This document shows, one piece after another, positions 1 through 5,828 of a stretch of 7,485 nt of DNA. Source of the DNA: an uncultured Bacilli bacterium (GTDB taxonomy: Bacteria; Bacillota_I; Bacilli_A; RF39; UBA660); NCBI GenBank assembly GCA_951800155.1, contig CATOJL010000067.1, positions 1 to 7,485 on the forward strand, in the 5' to 3' direction. A program made the position numbers and the translations under genes. Each line of letters begins with the position of its first letter. Position 1 is the stretch's first letter. The notes beneath the pieces were generated by a model. That model did not search any database. It had not been told where the DNA came from and worked only from the letters and a program-made list of their open reading frames with translations.

Positions 1-62
1 AAAATTTTAACATAATATTCAACTAAAATTTTAACATAATATTCAACTAAAATTTTAACATA
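1..62. repeat. 24-bp tandem repeat, about 2.6 copies
   Basis: Two perfect 24-bp copies occupy 1-24 and 25-48, and the first 14 bases of a third are at 49-62. Each unit begins with the palindrome AAAATTTT and ends in ATTCAACT. The array touches the window edge, so more copies may lie to the left. The exact identity of the copies points to recent slippage or duplication. No coding function is visible. Confidence 0.9.
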
Positions 63-453
63 TTTATACGAAAAAGAACAGTCTTTTCTTATTTTTATAA
101 AATTTTGTATTCCATATTATTATACGATTATTTAAAAGAAGTAGTCATTGCTTTTGCCAATTTATTATTTTTTATTTCAAAATCATATAAAAAAAGGAAA
201 AGAAGCTTAAAATGCTTTGTTTTCCCTTTTAAATTTTTAATTGCTTATAAATTCTATTTTTGACATTTTCTTTTTTAATTCAAAGGAAAATCTTATTCCA
301 TAGCACAACTTTATCATGATCACTAACTTGAATCATTCATTATATCGAATACATCTCATACTTACTTGTTCCACTTCTTTCATAAAATTTTGAAACTGGA
401 TTGGAGGCAATTTTTTTTAATTTTTATAACCTTAAGATTTATGAATATTTCCC
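63..453. other. AT-rich non-coding stretch downstream of the nuclease gene
   Basis: About 390 bp without a convincing reading frame on either strand. The only feature I can support in it is the hairpin at 191-230. The minus-strand nuclease gene ends at its right edge, so this is mainly that gene's 3' region plus an intergenic spacer. Confidence 0.6.
191..230. terminator. Likely bidirectional Rho-independent terminator
   Basis: An A-rich left arm (AAGGAAAA, then AAGC at 203-206) faces a T-rich right arm (GCTT at 214-217, then TTTTCCC), with loop TTAAAAT and small bulges. T-runs follow the stem on both strands, the longer one on the minus strand. It could end minus-strand transcription from the nuclease gene, about 220 bp past its stop, and plus-strand transcription from a gene left of the window. 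The arms are AT-rich, so the hairpin may be weak. Confidence 0.5.
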
Positions 454-1203
454 TTATTCTCCATAAGATATATTTTGTTTACTGTTTCCTGTTGCATAAT
501 CAATTTGAATACCTTCCTGCACATTATATACATATACATTGAACTGAATTCCTTTTCCATGATCCTCTACAGAGTAGGCTTCCATCTGCACACCACTCAC
601 TAAAAGATTATCTCCCTCAAAAATAGGCGTCACACGATACAAAACATGATTTCTCGTTTCTTTAATATAAGTAGCTACTTTATTTTCAAATTCTAGCATT
701 CCTTTTGTATTCATATGACGAGTACATGTAATAAGATTTTTTTTATTGGCATTTTCACCTGTCAATTGATAGCCAATTAAATGGCAACGATTATATAAAT
801 ATTTCCCTGATATATGTTTATATTTAACTGTATGCCATCCCGTAGGCTTAATCATTCCAATAGAACCCCTCTCTTTAGTCGGCATCAAATCAAAACCAAT
901 ATTGGCAAAAGCCTGTCCACATCTTCCTAAAGAATCCAATTCACTATATTTTTCAAATGAGACGATCGAATAATCCTGTTCTTCAAATAAGGGTTCATTG
1001 TTATTCAATATCACATAGTCATTGCCACTATAAGGAGGAATATCCCCTATATTATAAGAAATTTGACTTTCTCTTTTTTCCTTTTTTAACCAAATTCTTA
1101 TCTCCTCTTTATAATAGAAAATTACAAGAAAACCAGCTAAAATAAACAGAAAAAAAAGAATAATTCCTAATTTTTTATTTGTTTCTCCCTTCTTTTTTGC
1201 CAT
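454..1203 (-). CDS. Membrane-anchored DNA/RNA non-specific endonuclease (NUC1/EndA-like)
   Basis: The product is likely a sugar-nonspecific, metal-dependent nuclease of the beta-beta-alpha-metal family, held on or released from the cell surface. Numbering from the TTG at 1215, a lysine-rich N-terminus is followed by one hydrophobic segment (about residues 16-35) and a nuclease domain (about 60-235). The active-site block reads NRCHLIGYQL (142-151): His145 fits the general base of the family's DRGH motif, and Asn160 in NKKNLITCT fits the metal-binding Asn. The usual Asp and Gly of DRGH are Asn and Cys here. TTG (1215), GTG (1212), ATG (1209) and ATG (1203) are all in frame; I chose 1203 because GGTGA lies 5 bases upstream. 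The gene stands alone on the minus strand. Roles known for such nucleases include DNA uptake, nutrient scavenging and degradation of extracellular DNA; which applies is not shown. The fold assignment is firm, the biological role is not. Confidence 0.85.
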   Translation of the reverse strand: MAKKKGETNKKLGIILFFLFILAGFLVIFYYKEEIRIWLKKEKRESQISYNIGDIPPYSGNDYVILNNNEPLFEEQDYSIVSFEKYSELDSLGRCGQAFANIGFDLMPTKERGSIGMIKPTGWHTVKYKHISGKYLYNRCHLIGYQLTGENANKKNLITCTRHMNTKGMLEFENKVATYIKETRNHVLYRVTPIFEGDNLLVSGVQMEAYSVEDHGKGIQFNVYVYNVQEGIQIDYATGNSKQNISYGE

Positions 1204-1215
1204 AAACATCACCAA

Positions 1216-1824
1216 CTACACTTTCTCAATTCTATTTTAATATCGTTTAATTTCTTTCATTTTAAAATAGGTAAATAGAAAATGCAAGAAAAAAAGAAAC
1301 TTTTCTAAGTATATCGAATCAAAGTGTAAAGAGAACATCTTAAAAAATACTTCTATCCAAGATAAAAGTATTTCTTTCCTATGAGATTATTTCCACTTTC
1401 GATAATCAAAATATTCCCATATGGTATAAAATAAAAATTTTAAATATTTTAACAAGTTTTTCTCCTTCCTAATTCTACAAATATAGAATTTAGCTATAGT
1501 AACAAACATTTTGTATACATTTTGTCGAATAATATCAAAATGAGTTTTATAGAAATAAAAACTAGGAATCTAGTTCTATCAAATTTATATTTATTTTTTA
1601 TATAATAAAACCTAAGCTATATCCAGAATCCAAATCATTTAGAATCCTATTCACATGACCCATATTTCTAAGCCATACTATTTTAATCGAAACAAGATTT
1701 CGAGTTTTTAAATTTCTCATCTAAACCATAAAAAAAGATGTTTTTTCACACCTTGGTGTTAAGATAGAAATATAGACACGAAAAACTTTAAGGATGGTAT
1801 ACTAAGGAGAAGGAGAAAGTATCT
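1216..1824. other. Gene-poor AT-rich intergenic region
   Basis: About 600 bp with no supportable gene. It holds small symmetries: a hairpin at 1345-1373, 7-bp arms AATTCTA/TAGAATT at 1471-1490, a direct repeat of ACATTTTGT at 1506-1514 and 1517-1525, and AACTAG-GAAT-CTAGTT at 1560-1575. Minus-strand reading between about 1600 and 1740 gives only a run of about 40 codons without a recognisable domain. Together with the IS remnant to its right it looks like decayed DNA between two chromosomal genes. Confidence 0.6.
1345..1373 (-). terminator. Perfect 8-bp hairpin with U-tract on the minus strand
   Basis: AAATACTT (1345-1352) pairs perfectly with AAGTATTT (1366-1373) across a 13-base loop. On the minus strand the stem runs into six T residues, as in an intrinsic terminator. 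It lies upstream of the nuclease gene with no minus-strand gene immediately to its right, so it may be a leftover of a lost gene. The stem is AT-rich and may be weak. Confidence 0.35.
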
Positions 1825-1985
1825 ATGAAGCAAGAACATAAAAGCTATAATGAAGATTACAAAAAAACAATAGTAAACCTATACGAATTAGGAAAAAAGC
1901 AGATTTGACAAGAGAATATGGCATATCTTATTCAAATATTAACAATTGAATCAAAAAATATGAAACGATTACTCCCTCAACTTAA
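1825..1985 (+). pseudogene. Decayed 5' fragment of an IS3-family (IS150-like) transposase orfA
   Basis: OrfA of IS3-family elements is the small HTH protein that recognises the element ends. From the ATG at 1825, preceded by a good AAGGAGAAGGAG site, the reading begins MKQEHKSYNEDYKKTIVNLY and runs to a TGA at about 1906. The similarity continues in another frame from 1899 as ADLTREYGISYSNINN, then a TGA at 1947-1949 where relatives have Trp, then IKKYETITPST and a stop at 1983. This is the N-terminal HTH of orfA broken by a frameshift and a nonsense change. The rest of orfA, all of orfB and clear terminal repeats are missing, so it is an immobile relic. Family assignment is from the KKTIVxLY...LxREYGxSxSxIxxWIKKY pattern. 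Confidence 0.75.
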
Positions 1986-2109
1986 GTCATTTCACTACTT
2001 ATAAAGTAATACTCTATTTTCTATACAAATTATTTCTTTAACAATTGTGCAAAAGACTTTACTATACTTTAACTCTTATATAAGATGAAAAAGAAGGGAG
2101 GGAGATAAA

Positions 2110-2397
2110 ATGACATTTACATCTAGCAAAAAAATACTTTCTATGAATCTAAAATATTATAGAATTAAATATACCTTATCTCAAGAAAAATTTGCTGAAA
2201 AGGTTGGAAGTAATTTAGTCTATATCAATCAACTTGAAAATTGTAAAAGAAGACCAACCATTGATATGTTAGACAAAATTGCAGATGGAATGAATAAAAA
2301 TATTGATTCCAAACTAAAGATGACTAGCTCTAAATTATTAAGATACGATTCTAGTCATAAAACAAATTTTATCAGAATAGATGAAAAGAAAAAGTAA
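2110..2397 (+). CDS. Small Cro/CI-type (XRE) helix-turn-helix regulator
   Basis: A 95-residue DNA-binding protein made of almost nothing but one HTH domain. Residues about 12-66 fit the five-helix XRE fold: LSQEKFAEKVG gives helices 2 and 3, VYINQLENCKRRP the recognition helix and its exit, and IDMLDKIADGMN the last helices. The tail is short, basic and without an effector domain. The ATG at 2110 is supported by a strong GGGAGGGAG site about 8 bases upstream. A TTAACA/TATACT pair at 2038-2068 with a 19-base spacer is a possible promoter, though not a strong one. The gene stands alone, with an 11-bp inverted repeat 34 bases past its stop. Targets are unknown: it could be a solitary chromosomal regulator or a leftover of an older mobile element. 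It probably lies outside the element to its right. Confidence 0.75.
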   Translation: MTFTSSKKILSMNLKYYRIKYTLSQEKFAEKVGSNLVYINQLENCKRRPTIDMLDKIADGMNKNIDSKLKMTSSKLLRYDSSHKTNFIRIDEKKK

Positions 2398-2431
2398 CCT
2401 ATTTCAAGTGAAGACCTTTCCATTGTAGATT

Positions 2432-2456
2432 AGGAATTATTTTATAAATAATTCCT
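2432..2456. terminator. 11-bp perfect inverted repeat after the small HTH gene
   Basis: AGGAATTATTT (2432-2442) and AAATAATTCCT (2446-2456) are perfect reverse complements around a TAT loop. It sits 34 bases after the stop of the HTH gene, where a terminator is expected, but only TTAC follows on the plus strand, so the U-tract is poor. A protein-binding palindrome is the alternative. Confidence 0.45.
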
Positions 2457-2632
2457 TACAAATATAATTCAAACTTACTATTTGTTATTTTATTCTGCAA
2501 AAGGATTCTATCAAAAAAAGAATCTAACAAAACTTATTAGATCCATTTATTTAAAATTACACAAGGCAAACAATTGTTCTGGCACGTGGAAAGAAGGACT
2601 TGCCAATTTTTATCTTACTTCTTTCTTAAATT

Positions 2633-3079
2633 TTAACTATTTTCTTCTAATTTCATATAAGGTGTATCTACACCATCTTGTAATCTAAAATCACATTCTT
2701 CTTCGTTTTCAGGTTTTAAATGTAGGGCATGAACTATAATTAAATATGCTTCATGAAACCACTTTCTTATATCTTCATTAGGATGTTTAAATCCTATTAT
2801 CTCACACGCAAAACACATATGCATATAAAAATGAATTGGATATTTATCACAATTAGAAGCATATTTTTTTATATCTTCTAGACTCATATCTTCAATCATA
2901 AAAGGGGTATTTTCTGTTCCAGCATTTTTTAAAACAACATTTCTTATTTTACGAACTAATCTTTTAGAAATATCTTCTTTAGTCAGTCCATCACAACCCC
3001 TTAAAGAAGATAAAATGACTGTTTGTTGCTTGTAAGAAATATTATCGTTGCTTAACCAATCCTGCACTACTGATTTCAT
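2633..3079 (-). CDS. Conserved phage-type protein of unknown function
   Basis: A 148-residue cytoplasmic protein with no signal peptide or membrane segment. It resembles a small family of uncharacterised proteins common in tailed-phage and prophage genomes, which share an N-terminal (W/Y)KQQ(T/S)V-x5-RG(C/P)D block and a later H-x3-H-x3-EIIG(Y/F)KHP block. Here these are YKQQTVILSSLRGCDG (16-31) and YPIHFYMHMCFACEIIGFKHP split around residues 80-100, rich in His and Cys. The C-terminus is acidic (PENEEECDF). No catalytic motif is recognisable and I assign no function. The start is supported by AGGAGG about 6 bases upstream. It follows the recombinase by 43 bp on the same strand, so it is probably the last gene of the repressor-recombinase operon. 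It is the leftmost gene I assign to the mobile element. Family recognition is from memory of the motif pattern. Confidence 0.65.
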   Translation of the reverse strand: MKSVVQDWLSNDNISYKQQTVILSSLRGCDGLTKEDISKRLVRKIRNVVLKNAGTENTPFMIEDMSLEDIKKYASNCDKYPIHFYMHMCFACEIIGFKHPNEDIRKWFHEAYLIIVHALHLKPENEEECDFRLQDGVDTPYMKLEENS

Positions 3080-3104
3080 AATACCTCCTAAATTTATATA
3101 TTAA

Positions 3105-3120
3105 TGAACATATTTGTTCA
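3105..3120. repeat. Inverted repeat between the recombinase and the phage-type gene
   Basis: TGAACA (3105-3110) and TGTTCA (3115-3120) form perfect 6-bp arms around TATT, immediately 3' of the recombinase stop on the minus strand. There is no T-run in either direction. It could be a weak transcript-processing hairpin or a protein-binding site for the downstream gene. Confidence 0.5.
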
Positions 3121-3122
3121 AT

Positions 3123-4646
3123 TCATTCACATGGCAGAGCATCTGCACCCATAAGCGAACTCTCTAATACCTCAATTCTAGGCACTTTCTTTTCAATAGG
3201 CTTATCTTGAGTATTAAATACTAATGTAACACTATCATCATATAAATATACTTTATTAATTAGTGTATTTATTAAAACTCTTTTATATTTAATATCATTA
3301 ATGTTGCCTCTCTTTAATTGTACCAGAAAAAACTTAACTTGTCCAACTGTTAATTTGACATTATGACTTTCTTCGATAGCAATTTCATTCTTAATTCTAG
3401 TATGTTCGATTTCCATTTTGTTTAATTCTTCAAAAATAGACTTTTTAACACTATCAATATCACATATTTTTAAACTATCAAATAAATTGTTTTTTTGTTT
3501 CTCATTTTCTTTCAACATTTTATTAAGTCTTTTTAAAACCGTGCTTTCTCTTTCTTTATCAGCAATTTTAACTACTTCTTCGGCGATTCTCTTAATATTA
3601 TCATCTGTTAAGACTTCTCTTGCCTGTTCCACAACTAAATCTTCTATATAATCTTTTTGTACTGCCTTTTTATCACAGAGTTTCTTTCTCGCATTATTAC
3701 ACATATAATAGTTATGTAATTTTCCAGTTTTAGAAGTACCACTATAGCCAGTCATAGGTTCTTTACAATGCCCACAGAATAACTTAGTTGTTAATAAATA
3801 TTCCGTTTTAGCTCTTGCTCTTGCAGGTGCTTTTTTATTTTTAAACATAATATCCTGCACTTTATTAAATGAAGCATCATCAATTATTCTAGGAATAGCA
3901 TCAGGTGTTTCAACACCATTATAAGTATAGATACCTATATACTTCTTATTTAGTAAAATTCTTCTAATACTACCTTTATTAAAATCACAACCAGTTACAG
4001 TTTTTATGTTTCTATCATTCATATATCTTATTATATCAGCCATCAAATCGCCATTGTTATACATTTCAAATATTTTTTGAACGATAGGGGCTGTTTCTTC
4101 ATCAATAGCATATTTTTTCTTTTTTACTATCTTACCAGTAGCATCTGTAATATTACTATCAACTTCAATTAACTTTAAACCTAGCGGAACAGTGCCACCA
4201 TTATAATAACAGTTATCAGCATTTATTTTCATACCTCTTTTAACCTTTTGCCCTAACTCAACAGAAAAGTATTCAGCCATTCCCTCTAAAACACTTTCCA
4301 TTAAAACTCCAGAAGCATCATCACTAATATTTTCACGAGCCGATAACACTCTTACATTATTCTTTTTAAGTTTAGCCTTATATGTAGCACTATCATATCT
4401 GTTACGAGCGAAACGGTCTAATTGATAAACTAAAACTCCCTCAAATGTATTCTTGTTGCTATCTTCTATCATTTTTTTAAATTCTGGTCGCTCATCACTT
4501 GTTCCACTTTGTGCTCTGTCTATATATTCGCCAATAATAGTGTAATTGTGTTGCTTCGCATAATTTCTACAATATTCTAGTTGTCCTTCAATAGATTGCT
4601 CATTTTGATTATGAGAACTATATCTTGCATATACTACTACATTCAT
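3123..4646 (-). CDS. Large serine recombinase (site-specific integrase)
   Basis: Catalyses integration and excision of the element through a covalent phosphoserine intermediate, by concerted double-strand cuts at short attachment sites. Domains in order: N-terminal resolvase catalytic domain (about 1-145) with nucleophile Ser10 in YARYSS, Arg8, and the DRFAR block (77-81); the long helix at about 120-140; recombinase DNA-binding domain (about 150-275); zinc ribbon (about 285-330) with C291, C294, C316 and C324; a charged coiled-coil segment (about 355-430); and a C-terminal tail. At 507 residues it is full length for the family and the key residues are intact, so it should be active. The ATG overlaps the last base of the upstream HTH stop (TAATG), and GGTGG sits 7 bases upstream within the end of that gene, so translation is probably coupled. 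No separate small directionality factor was recognised. Attachment sites for this family are often beside the integrase gene; none could be identified here. Confidence 0.93.
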   Translation of the reverse strand: MNVVVYARYSSHNQNEQSIEGQLEYCRNYAKQHNYTIIGEYIDRAQSGTSDERPEFKKMIEDSNKNTFEGVLVYQLDRFARNRYDSATYKAKLKKNNVRVLSARENISDDASGVLMESVLEGMAEYFSVELGQKVKRGMKINADNCYYNGGTVPLGLKLIEVDSNITDATGKIVKKKKYAIDEETAPIVQKIFEMYNNGDLMADIIRYMNDRNIKTVTGCDFNKGSIRRILLNKKYIGIYTYNGVETPDAIPRIIDDASFNKVQDIMFKNKKAPARARAKTEYLLTTKLFCGHCKEPMTGYSGTSKTGKLHNYYMCNNARKKLCDKKAVQKDYIEDLVVEQAREVLTDDNIKRIAEEVVKIADKERESTVLKRLNKMLKENEKQKNNLFDSLKICDIDSVKKSIFEELNKMEIEHTRIKNEIAIEESHNVKLTVGQVKFFLVQLKRGNINDIKYKRVLINTLINKVYLYDDSVTLVFNTQDKPIEKKVPRIEVLESSLMGADALPCE

Positions 4647-5251
4647 TATTTACCACCATTCTTTTTTAATTCATTAGCAATATTCTTTGAAATCTCCGAT
4701 ATTGTAAAGAGAGATTGATATTCTAAATCTTTAGGCTTTAACATAATTGGCTTTTTATAGTATCCTTTATTGTTTTGTTCAGTAAGAAATGTATTACCTG
4801 GATATTGACTTACACGAGCTTTAATATCAACAAAGGAATGTTCAAAAAGTGCATCTAATAACTCTATAAACAAAGGAGCAAGATTTGGACTTAATAATTT
4901 ATTAAGTGTATCAATTGTATTTTTGTTTTTTTTATTAAGTTCTTCCAGTCTGTGTAAAGCACCATTAGAAAAGCCAAGCATTTTTTCTATATCTTCATAT
5001 TCAGGTTTATAATACTTTTTTCCACGATAAAGATAATCTAATGAAACATTAAAATAATCTGCATAAGTTATTGCTTTTGTAAGTGATAAACCAATTTTTC
5101 CTTTTTCTAATTTAGAAATAGTTTGTTTTGGATATTCACTATCACTAAACCTTGCATCTCCATCAAGTTCCTCAAATAACTTTTCTTGTATAAGATGAGC
5201 ATCTTTCCTAAGTTTCCGTAATCTTCTTCCGATTTCTATATCATCATTCAT
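4646..5251 (-). CDS. XRE-family repressor of the element (CI/Stl-like role)
   Basis: A 201-residue DNA-binding protein. An XRE helix-turn-helix occupies about residues 5-76 (IGRRLRKLRKDAHLIQEKL, then PKQTISKLEKGKIGLSLTKA, then YADYFNVSLDYLYRG). A predicted helical C-terminal part (about 85-201) includes LGFSNGALHRLEELNKKN, a segment type I have seen in other Bacillota mobile-element HTH proteins. There is no LexA/CI-type S24 peptidase domain, so self-cleavage after DNA damage is not expected; release by an antirepressor or ligand would be the alternative (inference). AAAGGTG lies about 7 bases before the ATG. It is the first gene of the minus-strand operon and diverges from the replication genes, the usual place of a phage or satellite master repressor. 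Duplicated motifs in the control region are its likely operators. The HTH call is firm and the repressor role is inferred from position. Confidence 0.82.
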   Translation of the reverse strand: MNDDIEIGRRLRKLRKDAHLIQEKLFEELDGDARFSDSEYPKQTISKLEKGKIGLSLTKAITYADYFNVSLDYLYRGKKYYKPEYEDIEKMLGFSNGALHRLEELNKKNKNTIDTLNKLLSPNLAPLFIELLDALFEHSFVDIKARVSQYPGNTFLTEQNNKGYYKKPIMLKPKDLEYQSLFTISEISKNIANELKKNGGK

Positions 5252-5271
5252 GTAAACACCTTTTTCTGTAT

Positions 5272-5339
5272 TAGTAACTTAATTATACTACTTTTGATAA
5301 TTAAAAGTCAATAATAGTAACCAATTACGATATACTTTT
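5272..5339. repeat. Duplicated operator-like motif
   Basis: Copy 1: TAGTAAC (5272-5278), AATTA (5281-5285), TACTTTT (5289-5295). Copy 2: TAGTAAC (5315-5321), AATTA (5323-5327), TACTTTT (5333-5339). The three blocks occur in the same order with spacing changed by one or two bases. Copy 1 overlaps the repressor -10 box and copy 2 the candidate plus-strand -35 box. Operator function is inferred. Confidence 0.5.
5282..5311 (-). promoter_or_regulatory. Promoter of the repressor-recombinase operon
   Basis: On the minus strand TTGACT (5306-5311) is followed after 18 bases by a perfect TATAAT (5282-5287), a close match to the vegetative sigma factor consensus. Transcription would start about 20-25 bases before the repressor start codon. 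The -10 box falls inside the first copy of the duplicated motif, consistent with autoregulation. Confidence 0.75.
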
Positions 5340-5353
5340 ATTTATGGTACTAT
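5325..5353 (+). promoter_or_regulatory. Possible promoter of the small protein/helicase genes
   Basis: TTACGA (5325-5330), a 17-base spacer and TACTAT (5348-5353) form the best plus-strand candidate I can see upstream of 5460. Both boxes deviate from consensus, as is common where an activator is needed. The second copy of the duplicated motif (5315-5339) covers the -35 box and spacer, so a bound repressor would block it. Confidence 0.35.
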
Positions 5354-5459
5354 GAATTTGTCAACCGATAAAAGGCCTTTATTCGAGACAAAAGGAGTGA
5401 TTTTAAACTATATGATTGATTAAGTTTTGTTTAAGCTAATTAAGTAAAGGTGGTGCAAT

Positions 5460-5828
5460 GTGATAGTAATTAGTGATGAACAAATTAAACAAATAGCTAA
5501 TAGTATTGTTTTTGATGTTCTTCACTACATTCAAGAGCACCAAGAAGAATACGAACAGTTTTTAGCTGAGGAGAACTCAACAAGTAAATCTGTTGATATT
5601 AAAAATTTAGAAAGGAATTATGATATGGACAAGAAAAATCCTACTGAGGCTATCTTTCAACAAATAGCCTATCCTGTAAATAATGCAGAGAATAAGGTGC
5701 TTAAGGCTACACCTAAATCAAAACAGCCAAATACTAATGCAAGTACAAGTATCTATAATAATATTATGGATACTTTGGAAACAGAAACTAAAGGAGGGAC
5801 TAACAATGGACAACAGCAACAACAATAA
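5460..5828 (+). CDS. Small acidic, low-complexity protein of unknown function, upstream of the helicase
   Basis: A 122-residue protein I do not recognise. The start is GTG at 5460, with AAAGGTGGTG ending about 4 bases upstream; the ATG at 5458 is followed at once by TGA and cannot be the start. Residues about 5-42 (DEQIKQIANSIVFDVLHYIQ onward) look like acidic, partly coiled-coil helices; the middle is charged and the last 45 residues are polar and low-complexity (Asn, Thr, Lys), ending GQQQQQ. There is no HTH, membrane segment or catalytic motif. It is the first gene of the rightward transcript and overlaps the helicase start by 23 bases in another frame, so the two are probably translationally coupled. 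Position suggests an early regulator, directionality factor or replication accessory protein, but the sequence proves none of these. Confidence 0.6.
   Translation: MIVISDEQIKQIANSIVFDVLHYIQEHQEEYEQFLAEENSTSKSVDIKNLERNYDMDKKNPTEAIFQQIAYPVNNAENKVLKATPKSKQPNTNASTSIYNNIMDTLETETKGGTNNGQQQQQ

Larger units (their letters stand above)
5252..5459. promoter_or_regulatory. Divergent control region (putative lysogeny-type switch)
   Basis: A 208-bp region between the divergent repressor operon and the small protein/helicase genes. It contains a strong minus-strand promoter (5282-5311), a weaker plus-strand candidate (5325-5353), two copies of a composite motif (TAGTAAC, AATTA, TACTTTT) each overlapping one promoter, an inverted repeat TTAATTAT/ATAATTAA around 5280-5304, and a 10-bp palindrome AAAGGCCTTT at 5371-5380. 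An AAAGGAG site at 5391-5397 is not followed at normal spacing by a start codon with a usable frame. Confidence 0.65.

Noticed and set aside
957..1145. 62-codon plus-strand frame opposite the nuclease gene.
   Set aside because: It is antisense to a well-supported coding region and has no motif; composition explains it.
2482..2688. 68-codon plus-strand frame between the small HTH gene and the phage-type gene.
   Set aside because: It starts at TTG without a clear ribosome binding site, has no recognisable domain, and its 3' end overlaps the convergent, better-supported phage-type gene.
3418..3651. 77-codon plus-strand frame opposite the recombinase gene.
   Set aside because: Its Ser/Leu-rich translation is the complement of the Lys/Glu-rich coiled coil of the recombinase.
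5352..5423. 23-codon plus-strand frame starting MNLSTDKRPLFETKG in the control region.
   Set aside because: It has no ribosome binding site, its ATG overlaps the best -10 box, and it resembles nothing I know.
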